A model generated the notes under the pieces. The model saw only the letters and a list, made by a program, of their open reading frames with translations. It had not been told where the DNA came from and ran no database searches. Both the position numbers and the translations under genes were made by a program. A stretch of 64,000 nucleotides of DNA from Streptomyces sp. AM 2-1-1 (GTDB taxonomy: Bacteria > Actinomycetota > Actinomycetes > Streptomycetales > Streptomycetaceae), in assembly GCF_029167645.1 (NCBI RefSeq), contig NZ_CP119147.1:3534001-3598000 (forward strand), given 5' to 3'. Positions 16,911 to 25,543 of the stretch are shown piece by piece; position 1 is the stretch's first letter, and each line of letters begins with the position of its first letter.

Positions 16911-16942
16911 GGTGCGGCCGGACCTTCCCGGCCGGCCGCACC
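16911..16942 (+). terminator. Hairpin before the replication initiator
   Basis: GGTGCGGCCGG / CCGGCCGCACC stem in the 67-bp gap between the DUF2303 and initiator genes. Confidence 0.55.
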
Positions 16943-16965
16943 CCGCACCAACCCGAAGGCGAGCC

Positions 16966-18021
16966 GTGAGCACTGAGGCTGTGACCTGGGCGATGGACGA
17001 CGCCCCCATGCTGCGTACCGACAAGGGTCGGCCCGACAGCACGGCTCGCCACGTCCTCCAGGTGCTCGCCGAGCACGCCCGCCCGGACGGATCCAACTCC
17101 CACCCCTCGCACCTACGGATCCAGTACCGCACCGGGTACGACGAGCGCACAATCCAGCGGGCTCTGCGCCGCCTGGAGACCGGCGGCCTCATCAAGAGCG
17201 ACGGGTCGGTGAACGGGCGCCGCCGGTGGCGGCTCCAGCTGCACCTGAAGCGGCCGGCCTTCGACTGGGCGGAGCTGGAGGCCGAGGTAGAGGACGCGAA
17301 GAAGCAGGCGGCGGAGCGCCAGCGCCGGTCCCGATCGAAGCGCGTCACACCTTCGGAGACCGTGACCGTCACGCACTCAGAGTCCGTGACAGAGGCTGAT
17401 GTCACGCACTCAGGCGACGTGACAGAAGGAGGTGTCACGCACTCTGCGTCCGTGAGTCACGCACTCCAAGTGCGTGATGTCACGCACTCTGCGTCCGGAT
17501 GTCACGCACTCAGTGCCCCCCTAACCACCAACAACCACCAGCCCAACCACCAGGAACCGTTCCCCAGTCCCGCAGCCGCTTCCGCACCGGCCGCCACACC
17601 GACCCCCGGTGACACAGAAGCCGCGCCAGAACCCGAGATCCTCGACGGCGAAGTCCTCGAGGAACCCGACCCCGAGCAGCAGGACCCGGTCACCGCGCAG
17701 ACCATCGTCGGCGAATGGCTGGAGCGCACCCCCAAGCGCCCGCCCTCCTCCGTCATCGGCCAGGTCGCCAAGCAGATCCGGGTCCTCCTCGAAGAGGACC
17801 GCATCGACCCCGACGACGTCCGGCGCGGCATCGCCCACTGGATGACCAAGGGACTCCACCCCTCGACGCTGCCGTCCGTCGTGAATCAGGTCATGAACGC
17901 CGCCGGTCAGATGCCGAAGCGTCCCGGCCACGTCCCCGCCGCCAGCGAGACCGTCTTCGACCGCGCCCGCGCACGAATTGGCGCCCGCGCCGCCGCACGC
18001 CAGGAAGGACCCACCCCATGA
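16966..18021 (+). CDS. Replication initiator-like winged-helix protein
   Basis: 351 residues, GTG start. An N-terminal helix-turn-helix resembling phage replisome organisers (SHLRIQYRTGYDERTIQRAL, RRLETGGLIKSDGSVNG) spans ~35-90. A charged coiled segment leads to a low-complexity region encoded by repeated DNA (VTHS / SVT repeats, ~125-180). The C-terminal ~90 residues (VGEWLERTPKRPPSSVIGQV) form a helical DnaD-like part. Iterons inside the gene support a lambda O-like origin-binding role; the next gene overlaps it and looks like a helicase loader. Confidence 0.75.
   Translation: MSTEAVTWAMDDAPMLRTDKGRPDSTARHVLQVLAEHARPDGSNSHPSHLRIQYRTGYDERTIQRALRRLETGGLIKSDGSVNGRRRWRLQLHLKRPAFDWAELEAEVEDAKKQAAERQRRSRSKRVTPSETVTVTHSESVTEADVTHSGDVTEGGVTHSASVSHALQVRDVTHSASGCHALSAPLTTNNHQPNHQEPFPSPAAASAPAATPTPGDTEAAPEPEILDGEVLEEPDPEQQDPVTAQTIVGEWLERTPKRPPSSVIGQVAKQIRVLLEEDRIDPDDVRRGIAHWMTKGLHPSTLPSVVNQVMNAAGQMPKRPGHVPAASETVFDRARARIGARAAARQEGPTP
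17368..17511. repeat. Iteron array: putative phage replication origin
   Basis: GTCACGCACTC occurs at 17368, 17401, 17434, 17456, 17479 and 17501, i.e. at steps of 33, 33, 22, 23 and 22 bp, all close to multiples of the helical repeat. An inverted partial copy (AGTGCGTGA) abuts the fifth copy. An A/C-rich stretch (AACCACC repeats, ~17521-17552) follows directly and could be the melting region. Location inside the initiator gene resembles lambdoid origins. Confidence 0.75.
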
Positions 18022-18719
18022 CGGAAGACGAAGCCGTGCAGGTCGCCGAGTACGTCGCCGCGGCCTGCCCCGCCCAGAAGTTCGGCGAGTACACCCCCGA
18101 CGTCTGGGGCGAGATCCTCGCCCCGTACACCGTCGAGGACGCCCACGCCGCCGTGATCGCCGTCGCCCGCCGCCAGCCCTGGATCAGCCCCGCCGAAATC
18201 GTCACCGAGATCAAGGCCCGCCGCGAAGAGCGCATCGAGCTGGCGCACGTCCTCTACGACGGCAACCCGGCCGAGACCGGCGCCCAGTCCGCCGCATCCC
18301 GCCGTGCCCTCGTCCGGGCAGCCGCCGACGGGCACCTCCCGCCCCGCTCCACAACCGCCGCCCTCGGCACCGCCGACCGCCTCGCCCTCCCGCCCGGGCA
18401 ACCCGGCCCGTACACCAACCGGGTCGCAGCCGCCCGCGCCGCCATCGGCAAGAGCCTCCCGACGACCGGCGAAGGCGTCGTCGCCCCCCGAAGCATCCCG
18501 TGCCGGATCTGCCACGCCCTCCCCGGCACCAGCTGCGAAGTACGCGGCCGCCGGATGCGGGACGTCCACCCGGCCCGCCTCGACGACGCCCGCCGCCGCG
18601 CCGCCGGCCTCCCGCCCACCGACCCCGCCGAGGACCGGGCCGCCGAGGACCGCATCCGGGCCGCCGCCGCGACCCTCGCCACCCAGCAGCCCGAGCCGAC
18701 CCCCGAGGAGACCTCCTGA
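18018..18719 (+). CDS. Helicase-loader-like protein with zinc module
   Basis: 233 residues; ATG overlaps the initiator stop. The N-terminal ~75 residues (VAEYVAAACPAQKF ... WGEILAPYTVEDAHAAVI) resemble the small helical domain of phage helicase loaders. Near residue 160 a zinc-like module CRICHALPGTSC ... HPARL appears. Order initiator then loader is typical of phage replication modules. The assignment rests on layout and weak similarity. Confidence 0.65.
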   Translation: MTEDEAVQVAEYVAAACPAQKFGEYTPDVWGEILAPYTVEDAHAAVIAVARRQPWISPAEIVTEIKARREERIELAHVLYDGNPAETGAQSAASRRALVRAAADGHLPPRSTTAALGTADRLALPPGQPGPYTNRVAAARAAIGKSLPTTGEGVVAPRSIPCRICHALPGTSCEVRGRRMRDVHPARLDDARRRAAGLPPTDPAEDRAAEDRIRAAAATLATQQPEPTPEETS

Positions 18720-19186
18720 TGCGCACCGCCCGATTCCCCCAGCTCACCATCCGCTGCTCCTGGTGCCTCGCCCCACAGGGCGAGCTCTGCTCCAACCGCG
18801 CCACCGGTATCACCTGGCGCGCCCGCACCCACGACGTCCGCCGCCTCGACTGGGCAATCGCCACCGCTACGTGCACCGTCTGCGCCGCCGCCCCCGCCAG
18901 CCCCTGCTTCGCCGTCGCCGGAGGCATGCGTATCCCGCTCACCGCCCCACACCCCGAGCGCATCACCGCCGCCGACCAGGCCCACACCGCCACCCACAGG
19001 ACACCGCCATGGCCCCACCAGCCGCCCACTGCCCCACCTGCCGCCACCCGATCCGCTGGACCCGTACCGAGGCCGGCCGACCTCTTGCCGTCGATCCCGA
19101 CCCAGACCCGACCGGGAACACCGCGGTCTGGCGCGACGGCACCGGCGCACTCCGCTCCCGCCGCCCCTCCACCGACCTGCCGCTGA
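18719..19186 (+). CDS. Double zinc-module protein
   Basis: Up to 155 residues; ATG overlaps the stop before it. Two tandem modules of the same type as the preceding gene: CSWCLAPQGELC ... HDVRR and CTVCAAAPASPC ... HPER. The last ~55 residues overlap the next gene in another frame and are Pro/Thr-rich, so only the first ~100 residues look conserved. Possibly nucleic-acid binding. Confidence 0.6.
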   Translation: MRTARFPQLTIRCSWCLAPQGELCSNRATGITWRARTHDVRRLDWAIATATCTVCAAAPASPCFAVAGGMRIPLTAPHPERITAADQAHTATHRTPPWPHQPPTAPPAATRSAGPVPRPADLLPSIPTQTRPGTPRSGATAPAHSAPAAPPPTCR

Positions 19187-19311
19187 CCGGCTGGGAGCGA
19201 CTGCACATGCCGCACGTCGCCACCTGCCCCGCCACCCGCCAGCAGCCCGAGACCCCGCTCCCCGCTGGAGTCACCCGAATCTCCGACCACCGAAGGAAGA
19301 AAAACCGATGA
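19009..19311 (+). CDS. Small zinc-binding protein
   Basis: 100 residues. HCPTCRHPIRW near the N-terminus and a later HVATC suggest one C2-C/H zinc site; RPLAVDPDPDPTGN and VWRDGTGALR are typical of short Streptomyces phage proteins of unknown function. Overlaps the 3' part of the preceding frame by 178 bp; its stop overlaps the next start. Confidence 0.65.
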   Translation: MAPPAAHCPTCRHPIRWTRTEAGRPLAVDPDPDPTGNTAVWRDGTGALRSRRPSTDLPLTGWERLHMPHVATCPATRQQPETPLPAGVTRISDHRRKKNR

Positions 19312-19751
19312 CCGAACTGCCCCACGACCCCTACATCACCGCAGTGGTCGACGCGCTCACCGCCGCCGGACTGGAGCCGAGCTCCTGGTGGACCTCGGAC
19401 GCCGAGACCGACCCCTACGAGACCGGCCCCGACGCAGGCTGCACCACCATGCTGTCCGCAGTCATCCGCTGGAACGCCGACGAGGACGACGAAACCGGAC
19501 TGGACGGCCTGCTCCTGTTCTGGGAGCACCCCGCCGAGCACTGGCAGTACGCGCGGCCGCGCACCGAAGGCGGCAACACCGAGCCGGAGTTTCTGCCGCA
19601 TGTCGGGCGGTACTCCGACCCGACCGCCGTTGCCGCCACTGCTCGCGCGCTCCTTGCCAACGAGCAGCTCTCCAAGGGCTACGCCCCGTACTGGCACCCC
19701 GCGGATGCCGTCCGTCGCGCCGTCGAGGCGTGGACCAAAACCCCCCGATAG
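19308..19751 (+). CDS. Hypothetical protein
   Basis: 147 residues, acidic. ATG overlaps the preceding stop, with GAAGGAAG upstream. Features LTAAGLEPSSWWTSD, GLLLFWEHP, YAPYWHPADAVRRAVEAW; a compact alpha/beta protein without signal peptide. No family recognised beyond similar actinophage early proteins. Confidence 0.7.
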   Translation: MTELPHDPYITAVVDALTAAGLEPSSWWTSDAETDPYETGPDAGCTTMLSAVIRWNADEDDETGLDGLLLFWEHPAEHWQYARPRTEGGNTEPEFLPHVGRYSDPTAVAATARALLANEQLSKGYAPYWHPADAVRRAVEAWTKTPR

Positions 19752-19812
19752 ATCCCCACCGCGTGAACCGGTTCTCCCCGGTTCCGCGCGCACGAGAACA
19801 GGAGAAGATCAC

Positions 19813-20316
19813 ATGGCACTGCCCACCCTGACCGGCGTCGGCCGCCTCACCGCGGACCCCGAGCTCCGCTTCACCCCCTCCTCGAAGGCCGTCGCCTCAA
19901 TCCCGCTAGCGTTCAACTCGCGCCGACTGAACCAGCAGACCCAGCAGTGGGAGGACGGCGACGTCCTGTACGTCCGGGGCACCGTCTGGGAGCGCCTGGC
20001 GGAGAACGCCGCCGAGACCCTGGAAAAGGGGATGGAGGTCGTCGTCACGGGGGAACTCCGGACGGAGAGCTGGGAAAAGGACGGGGTCAAGCACGAGCGG
20101 ACGGCGCTGCTGATCCGCAGCATCGCCCCCTCACTGGCGTTCGCGACGGCCAAGGTCACCAAGGCCACGCCCGGCGCCTCCGGACCTCAGCAGGGCGGCC
20201 AGGCGCGCGGACAGTCCCAGCAGGGCCGACCGCCGACGTCCCGCCCGGCCCAGCCGCCGGCCGACGACCCCTGGGCGGTCGACGCCGCGAAGGGCTACTC
20301 CGAGCCGCCGTTCTGA
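19813..20316 (+). CDS. ssb: Single-stranded DNA-binding protein
   Basis: 167 residues. OB-fold of SSB: GVGRLTADPELRFTPSSKAV, followed by FNSRRLNQQ, VLYVRGTVWERLAENAAETL and GMEVVVTGELRT. A Gln/Gly/Pro-rich flexible tail ends in acidic-hydrophobic SEPPF, close to the usual DDIPF-type tip that recruits partner proteins. ATG preceded by AGGAGAAG. Phage-encoded SSB for replication and recombination. Confidence 0.95.
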   Translation: MALPTLTGVGRLTADPELRFTPSSKAVASIPLAFNSRRLNQQTQQWEDGDVLYVRGTVWERLAENAAETLEKGMEVVVTGELRTESWEKDGVKHERTALLIRSIAPSLAFATAKVTKATPGASGPQQGGQARGQSQQGRPPTSRPAQPPADDPWAVDAAKGYSEPPF

Positions 20317-20507
20317 TGGCCGCTCTCCTCCGGCTCCCCGGCGGCGCGCGGGACGCGTCCGAGATCGTCGAGGCACTCCTCGTCGCCGCCGGGACACGCG
20401 ACACCACCGCCCCCGGCCTCGCCGCCCGCTGGCGCCAGATCGCCGACGACATCGGCGACGCCCTCGACCAGCTTCCCGTCCCCACCACCCACCAGGAGCA
20501 GCAGTGA
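20316..20507 (+). CDS. Hypothetical small protein
   Basis: 63 residues; ATG overlaps the ssb stop and its own stop overlaps the exonuclease start. Helical, with RWRQIADDIGDALDQLP. Its position suggests an accessory role to SSB or exonuclease, unproven. Confidence 0.6.
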   Translation: MAALLRLPGGARDASEIVEALLVAAGTRDTTAPGLAARWRQIADDIGDALDQLPVPTTHQEQQ

Positions 20508-21040
20508 CCCGGATCTTCTACGACACCGAGTTCCTCGACGACGGCCGCACGATCGACCTGATCAGCATCGGCATGGTCACCGAGGACGGCCGCGAGATCT
20601 ACGCCGTGTCCTCCGAGTTCGACCAGACCGCTGTCCGCCAGCACGGCTGGCTCATGGCCAACGTCTGGCCCAGCCTGCCGATCCTGAAGAACCCGCGCGG
20701 CACCCGCGGCGTCGACCGCCTCGACCTCGCACACCCCGACGTCCGCCCCCGCAATCAGATCGCACGCCTCGTCCAGCAGTTCACCCTCTCCGTGCCCGAC
20801 CCGCAGCTCTGGGCCTACTACTCCGCGTACGACCACGTCGCGCTCGCCCAGCTCTGGGGCCCGATGTCCAACCTCCCGGCCGGCATTCCGATGCAGACCG
20901 ACGACCTGGTGACCGAGGTGAAGCGCCTCAGCCTCACCCCGGCCGATCTGCCTCAGCAGGCCGACGGCCACCACAACGCCCTCTCGGACGCCCGGCACAA
21001 CCGGGACATGGCCTGGTACCTCGACTCCATCGCCCGCTGA
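20504..21040 (+). CDS. DEDD 3'-5' exonuclease (Rv2179c-like)
   Basis: 178 residues, GTG start. IFYDTEFLDDGRTIDLISIGM supplies the first Asp-Glu pair; AYYSAYDHVAL supplies the second Asp; HHNALSDARHN supplies His and Asp of the DEDDh site. This matches the Rv2179c-like exoribonuclease/exonuclease group of the RNase T superfamily. Acts on 3' ends of RNA or DNA; in the phage it probably supports nucleic acid processing during replication. Confidence 0.85.
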   Translation: MTRIFYDTEFLDDGRTIDLISIGMVTEDGREIYAVSSEFDQTAVRQHGWLMANVWPSLPILKNPRGTRGVDRLDLAHPDVRPRNQIARLVQQFTLSVPDPQLWAYYSAYDHVALAQLWGPMSNLPAGIPMQTDDLVTEVKRLSLTPADLPQQADGHHNALSDARHNRDMAWYLDSIAR

Positions 21041-21112
21041 CCCACTCGTACGACCGGACTTGGGGCCCTACCGCGAGGGCCCGCCCCCGGCACCACCGCC
21101 AGGAGCAGAACC

Positions 21113-21865
21113 ATGTTCGGACTCACCACCCGCCGCCTCCGCGCCGAGGTCGATGCCCACCTCCGTACCGTCCGCCGCCTCATCAGCACCGAAAACCTGG
21201 CAGACGGCGCCCGACGCGCACTCAGCGACGAGATCGACGCCCACATCGCCACCATCCGCGCCCGGCAAACCGCCGAGGACACCTTCGCCGCCGCACCCCT
21301 GGCCCCCATCACCGTCCACCACAGCGAACTCTGGTCCCTCATCGACTGGACCCTCTGGGGCTCCGGCATGGGCGACACCTTCCGCCAGCAGCTCACCGAC
21401 CAGTTCATCTCCGCCCTCACCGTGGACCAACACCAGCAGGCCCTCGACCTCATCCGGTGGTGGACGGAGGACCGCGGCCGTGCGCCGCTCGGCCGACGCC
21501 GCTACGAGGACCTGAACCGACGCCTCACCCGCGCCTTGGCCAACGTGGTCCGCTGGCGCACAGCCGCCCACAACGAGCGCCGCACCCTCACCGTGCTCGC
21601 CGAGCAGCTGCTCGACTCCACCGGCCGCTACCCGGCAGCCGCCCGGGCAACGCTCGGCCTCCCGCCCGCCGGACCGTGGGAACGCGCCGTCGAAGGACTC
21701 AACGCCCTCGTCGATGCCGGAGAGAGCTTCCATGTCGAGCCGGACGGCCACATCAGCAACCCGGTCGGCGACCAGCACATCGAGTGGGACCAGACAACGA
21801 AGTGCTGGCGCCTGGTCCACGACGAGGACGACCTCGACACCGCCGCGATGGACGGCACCCGATGA
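21113..21865 (+). CDS. Hypothetical helical protein
   Basis: 250 residues. Long helices rich in Arg and Ala (RRLRAEVDAHLRTVRRLI, YEDLNRRLTRALANVVRW). No membrane segment, no known motif. ATG follows CAGGAGCAG. Its stop overlaps the next gene (ATGA), so it belongs to the same operon. Confidence 0.7.
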   Translation: MFGLTTRRLRAEVDAHLRTVRRLISTENLADGARRALSDEIDAHIATIRARQTAEDTFAAAPLAPITVHHSELWSLIDWTLWGSGMGDTFRQQLTDQFISALTVDQHQQALDLIRWWTEDRGRAPLGRRRYEDLNRRLTRALANVVRWRTAAHNERRTLTVLAEQLLDSTGRYPAAARATLGLPPAGPWERAVEGLNALVDAGESFHVEPDGHISNPVGDQHIEWDQTTKCWRLVHDEDDLDTAAMDGTR

Positions 21866-22440
21866 CGACCCCCGAAGCCGACATCGTCACCCTCCTCCGC
21901 CAAGGCCTCTCCAACAGCGCGATCGTCCGCGAACTCCGGTGCGACAAAAACCGCGTCCGCCGACTCCGCACCCACCACGGCATCCCGGCCGTCCTGCTCC
22001 AGCCCCTCACCCTCGAAGAGAAATGGAAGACGAAGACCCGCCAGGTCGAGGATGGGCACGTCGAGTGGACCGGCTCCCGGGGCAGCGCCGGCACACCCGT
22101 CCTGGCGTACCGGGCGAAGCTGCACACCGCGGCCTCGATCGCGTTCCGCATCCGGACCGGCCGCGACCCGGTGGGCTACGTCCTGCCCGAATGCGGCCGC
22201 GAGCACTGCGTGGCCCAGGAGCACGTCGAGGACGAGCCCGGCCGGCAGAAAGCCCGGGAGCAACTCCGGTACCTGACCGGCGGGACCGCACGCCCCGGCC
22301 GGTGCGTGCACGGCCACGACCAGGCCGTGCACGGGAAGTACGAGAGCGACGGTCGGGCGTACTGCGGTCTGTGCAAGGCCGAGCAGCGCGCCGCCCACCG
22401 GGCCCAGGAGGCGGCGGGCGGCGCGGCCCCCCGTGAGTGA
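21862..22440 (+). CDS. HNH-like homing-type nuclease with N-terminal HTH
   Basis: 192 residues. N-terminal helix-turn-helix (LLRQGLSNSAIVRELRCDKNRV) of the kind that reads DNA, then VEWTGSRGSAG and ASIAFRIRTGRDPVGYVLPECG with REHCVAQEHVED, the His/Cys pattern of HNH_3-type phage nucleases. A C-terminal CGLCKAEQ cysteine pair may bind zinc. The catalytic His is not fully obvious, so activity is uncertain. Confidence 0.65.
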   Translation: MTTPEADIVTLLRQGLSNSAIVRELRCDKNRVRRLRTHHGIPAVLLQPLTLEEKWKTKTRQVEDGHVEWTGSRGSAGTPVLAYRAKLHTAASIAFRIRTGRDPVGYVLPECGREHCVAQEHVEDEPGRQKAREQLRYLTGGTARPGRCVHGHDQAVHGKYESDGRAYCGLCKAEQRAAHRAQEAAGGAAPRE

Positions 22441-23023
22441 CACATGCGGGGTGTGCGGCCGGCCGCTCCACGACGCCGAGTCGAGAGCGGCCGGCATCGG
22501 CCCCACCTGCGCCCGAAAGTTCACCGCCAGCACCGGCGCCACTCGCTCCCACCAACTCACCTTCGAGGAATGCGACATGACCGACCCGACGCCCACCGGC
22601 CGCTGCGGCAACGACCCGCGGACCGTACTCAGTCCCGCCGACCAGGCCGCCATCGCCAAGTTCACGGAGTACCTCGCCCGTCGGCGCCGTTCCTTCGCCG
22701 CCGTAGCCGAAGAGGAGCCGGAGAACGACGAGCAGCGCGCGGACCGGGAGGAAACCGAGCGGGCCCACGAAGCCGGCAACCACGAGCACTGTGGGCCCAC
22801 CTGCGAGGTCGAGTTCCCCAGCGGCAAGCTCCGCAACACCATCCTGTACGCCGCCCTGCCCGGCTCGGCACGGATGCTCGACGAACTGCTCCGCCGCGCG
22901 GCCGTCGCCCCCGAGGCCGAGGTACTCGCCCGCGTCCGGGCGCTGCGCGAGTCGGCGCCGGCCGAGGCGCAGGGACCGACGTGGGCCGCCCTCAACCAGG
23001 CCCTCGGCATCAGCACGTCCTGA
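22433..23023 (+). CDS. DUF6011-type zinc protein
   Basis: 196 residues from GTG 22433, overlapping the previous gene. N-terminus CGVCGRPLHDAESRAAGIGP followed by TCARK is the small zinc module common in actinophage proteins (DUF6011-like). The remainder is helical and acidic with HCGPTCEVEF. An in-frame ATG at 22577 could start a shorter product. Followed by a hairpin at 23034-23073. Confidence 0.65.
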   Translation: MSDTCGVCGRPLHDAESRAAGIGPTCARKFTASTGATRSHQLTFEECDMTDPTPTGRCGNDPRTVLSPADQAAIAKFTEYLARRRRSFAAVAEEEPENDEQRADREETERAHEAGNHEHCGPTCEVEFPSGKLRNTILYAALPGSARMLDELLRRAAVAPEAEVLARVRALRESAPAEAQGPTWAALNQALGISTS

Positions 23024-23033
23024 GCATGCAGAA

Positions 23034-23073
23034 GGGGCGCACCCACAACGTCTGTCCAGGACGGGTGCGCCCC
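23034..23073 (+). terminator. Hairpin after DUF6011-type gene
   Basis: GGGGCGCACCC / GGGTGCGCCCC with an 18-nt loop, 11 bases after the stop at 23023. Confidence 0.6.
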
Positions 23074-23114
23074 CGGTGATCACCAGGCTACGACTACGCA
23101 CACCGGAGCGCCCG

Positions 23115-23858
23115 ATGACCACCACGTGCACCACCACCGCCACCGAGCGCCACCTCTTCACCGTCGCCCGAGACTGGCGCGACCTTCGCGAAGCCCTCGC
23201 CACCCGAGGCACCACCTGGCCCCCCACCATGGGCATCGGCCTGCTCTCCGCCCACCAGTCCGAGGATGAGGCGGAGGCAGCGACCTGGCGCGCCGAGGCC
23301 CTCCGCTCGCTGGAGCGCAGCCCGGACCAGCCGGGGTGGACCGCCGCACCGCTCCGCCTTGACGTCCTCGACACGATGGTCACTGTCGAGGCCGGCCTCC
23401 TGGAGCTCGCCGACCAGACCGCGGCCGCGATTCAGCACGCGCCGATCACCCCAGCCCCGCCCCGCCGGTCCTGGCCGGACGACCCGCGGGCTCGTCGTTC
23501 GGCCGAAGCCGACGACCGCCGCCGCAACCAGCTCGCCCTCCGCCAGGGGAAGGACCCGAGGAGATGGCGGTACACCGGGGCCCAGCGCACCGCACCGCTC
23601 GCCGCACTATGGCTCCTCGCCCGCACCCAAGGAGTCCGCGGCCCCTGGCGTCCCCTCACCGAGGCAGAGCAGCACCGGATCGACACCGTCGCGCGCACGT
23701 CCGCCGGCCTCGTCGAGCGCGCCCTCGACACCGCCGACGGCCGGGTTCGCCTCGCCGCACCATGCCCGGAGTGCGGCGGGCCCCTCGACCTCCATGGTGG
23801 GGGCGGGGCCGCTCCGGTAGCCCGCTGCACGGCCTGCGGACGGACGTGGTCACCCTAG
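23115..23858 (+). CDS. Hypothetical protein with C-terminal zinc ribbon
   Basis: 247 residues. Largely helical, with basic central region (DDRRRNQLALRQGKDPRRW) and a C-terminal CPECGGPLDLHGGG ... CTACGRTW C4 ribbon. Its TAG stop is made of the CTAG target at which the IS5-type element inserted; on excision the same stop would be restored, so the gene is not disrupted. Confidence 0.7.
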   Translation: MTTTCTTTATERHLFTVARDWRDLREALATRGTTWPPTMGIGLLSAHQSEDEAEAATWRAEALRSLERSPDQPGWTAAPLRLDVLDTMVTVEAGLLELADQTAAAIQHAPITPAPPRRSWPDDPRARRSAEADDRRRNQLALRQGKDPRRWRYTGAQRTAPLAALWLLARTQGVRGPWRPLTEAEQHRIDTVARTSAGLVERALDTADGRVRLAAPCPECGGPLDLHGGGGAAPVARCTACGRTWSP

Positions 23859-23958
23859 GGCGTGTGTCGGAAGTGGCCGGAGGCTGGGCATCGCGGTTGG
23901 CCTGCAACAGCCCAGGTGGAAACCATGCGATGTCGGTGCCATTGAGTACGGTCTGCCT

Positions 23959-24645
23959 ATGGATCATCAGAGGGCAGGAGACGCACGGCAAGCGTGGGAC
24001 CGGGTGACCACATGGCTTGTACAGAATGCCCCTGATGTTTTCGCTGATCTCGGCGGTCCGGGGAGTCAGGCAGCCATCTGTGAAGCCGAACTGCGCATGG
24101 GCGTAAGGCTGCCGCAGCAGCTGCGGCAGTGGCTGCTGGCAAATGACATCGATGCCGGTCAACAACCCGACACCGGATCGAGTCTGGTTGCGCTGGGATG
24201 CCCAGGCGTCATCCCCAGCGGCGGACTCCTTCTGGGCCTAACGGACATCGAGCGTGTCTACCTCCACAGGATGGGCATGGAGGAAATGGCACCGTCTGGA
24301 GACCCTGATTGCCCGTCCTGGCGTAGGGAATGGGTGCCAATCGTCTCGGAGCGCGACGGTTTTTCTGGGAAGTTCGTGAACACAAGCACCGGAACGGTGG
24401 GATCCTGGAGCGAGGGGATGTCCCCTGAAGACAGCGAGTACGCCTCGCTGTTCGCCTTCTTCAAGGATGTAGCTGACCAGCTTTCGGGAGCTTCGTCCGG
24501 TGACTGGAGCGGGCCTGGCAGGACGCGTAGACCGCGTCCGGAGGATGAACCCATACGCCTCTGGGCGCGAGCGAATGGCTACCTCGTAAATGACCGCGGA
24601 CGCATACCCGCAGCCATCCGCGAGGCATACGAAGCATCACGGTGA
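23959..24645 (+). CDS. SMI1/KNR4-like protein with Lsr2-type C-terminal domain
   Basis: 228 residues. N-terminal ~170 residues follow the SMI1/KNR4 (SUKH) pattern: LRMGVRLPQQLRQWLLANDI, then GLLLGLTDIERV and WVPIVSERDG. The last ~30 residues, IRLWARANGYLVNDRGRIP with AIREAYEA, match the AT-hook-like DNA-binding domain of Lsr2. SUKH proteins are often immunity proteins against toxins; Lsr2 tails bind AT-rich minor groove. Codon use is less GC-biased than neighbours. Lies inside the IS inverted repeats, convergent with the transposase. Confidence 0.8.
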   Translation: MDHQRAGDARQAWDRVTTWLVQNAPDVFADLGGPGSQAAICEAELRMGVRLPQQLRQWLLANDIDAGQQPDTGSSLVALGCPGVIPSGGLLLGLTDIERVYLHRMGMEEMAPSGDPDCPSWRREWVPIVSERDGFSGKFVNTSTGTVGSWSEGMSPEDSEYASLFAFFKDVADQLSGASSGDWSGPGRTRRPRPEDEPIRLWARANGYLVNDRGRIPAAIREAYEASR

Positions 24646-24667
24646 GCCCCGGGTCCGGCGGTGCTGG

Positions 24668-25543
24668 TCACAGCCAGTCGTTGATCGCGGCTATGAGGAC
24701 TGTCGCCTCGTAGCGGACTGCGAGCTTGTCGTACCTGGTGGCAACGGCCCGGTGCCTCTTGAGGCGGTTGATGCCGCACTCGACCGCGTGCCTGGCTTTG
24801 TAGTCCTCCCAGTCGAATTTCGGCGGACGGCCACCGCGGGATCCGCGCTCCTTCCGGTGGCGGGCCTGGTCCGTCTTGTCCGGGATGGTGCAGCGAATCC
24901 CACGTCGTCGCAGGTAGGCGCGGTTCTTGCGCGAGGCGTACGCCTTGTCAGCCCGCACACGGTCAGGACGAACGCGTGGCCGGCCGGGACCGATGCGGGG
25001 CACGCGGACCTTCTTCAGCACGGGTTCGAACTGCGGCGAGTCCCCGCGCTGCCCGGCCGTCACCACGATCGACATGGGCTTCTGGCTCTGTTCGACGGCC
25101 AGGTGGAGCTTGGTGGTGAACCCGCCGCGCGAGCGTCCCAGTCCGTGATCTCCGGGCTCGGTGAAGACACCGCCCGGTGATTCCTTCTGCAGGTCCCCCT
25201 GCTTGCGGGCCCCGGCCGCATGCTGATGGGCGCGGCAGACGGTGGAGTCGACGCTCAGGTCCCACGTGATCGCACCCTTCGCGTCCGCCAGAGACTGGAG
25301 CCGCGTGAAGATCCAGTGCCAGGTGCCGTCCCGCTGCCACCGGCGGAACAGGTCATAGACCCGGCCCCACGGTCCGTACTCGACGGGCACGTCCCGCCAC
25401 GGAACACCGGTACGGACCCGGAATCGTATGCCGTCGATCAGCCGCCGCCGGGGCCAGACGGGCGGCCGCCCCGCCTTCGCCCCCTTCGGCAACAAAGGCT
25501 CCAGCACCGCCCACTGCTTGTCCGTGAGATCTCCCCGCCCCAT
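24668..25543 (-). CDS. IS5 family transposase
   Basis: 291 residues in one intact frame. N-terminal DUF4096-type segment [14 protein letters not shown], then DDE catalytic domain: [19 protein letters not shown] (first Asp), [13 protein letters not shown] (second Asp), and [21 protein letters not shown] (Glu with Y/C-x2-R-x3-K-like signature). [15 protein letters not shown] is typical of IS5/IS427 enzymes. Appears functional; start ATG lies ~46 bp inside the right terminal repeat. Confidence 0.95.
   Translation of the reverse strand: MGRGDLTDKQWAVLEPLLPKGAKAGRPPVWPRRRLIDGIRFRVRTGVPWRDVPVEYGPWGRVYDLFRRWQRDGTWHWIFTRLQSLADAKGAITWDLSVDSTVCRAHQHAAGARKQGDLQKESPGGVFTEPGDHGLGRSRGGFTTKLHLAVEQSQKPMSIVVTAGQRGDSPQFEPVLKKVRVPRIGPGRPRVRPDRVRADKAYASRKNRAYLRRRGIRCTIPDKTDQARHRKERGSRGGRPPKFDWEDYKARHAVECGINRLKRHRAVATRYDKLAVRYEATVLIAAINDWL

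Noticed and set aside
17368..17511. CRISPR-like array
   Set aside because: Repeats are only 11 bp, spacing is 11-22 bp, and they lie inside a coding sequence without cas genes; iterons fit better.
24646..24667. Possible normal IS end beside the transposase stop codon
   Set aside because: No sequence resembling the GGSCGTGTGTCG terminal repeat is present here; the matching end is at 23858.
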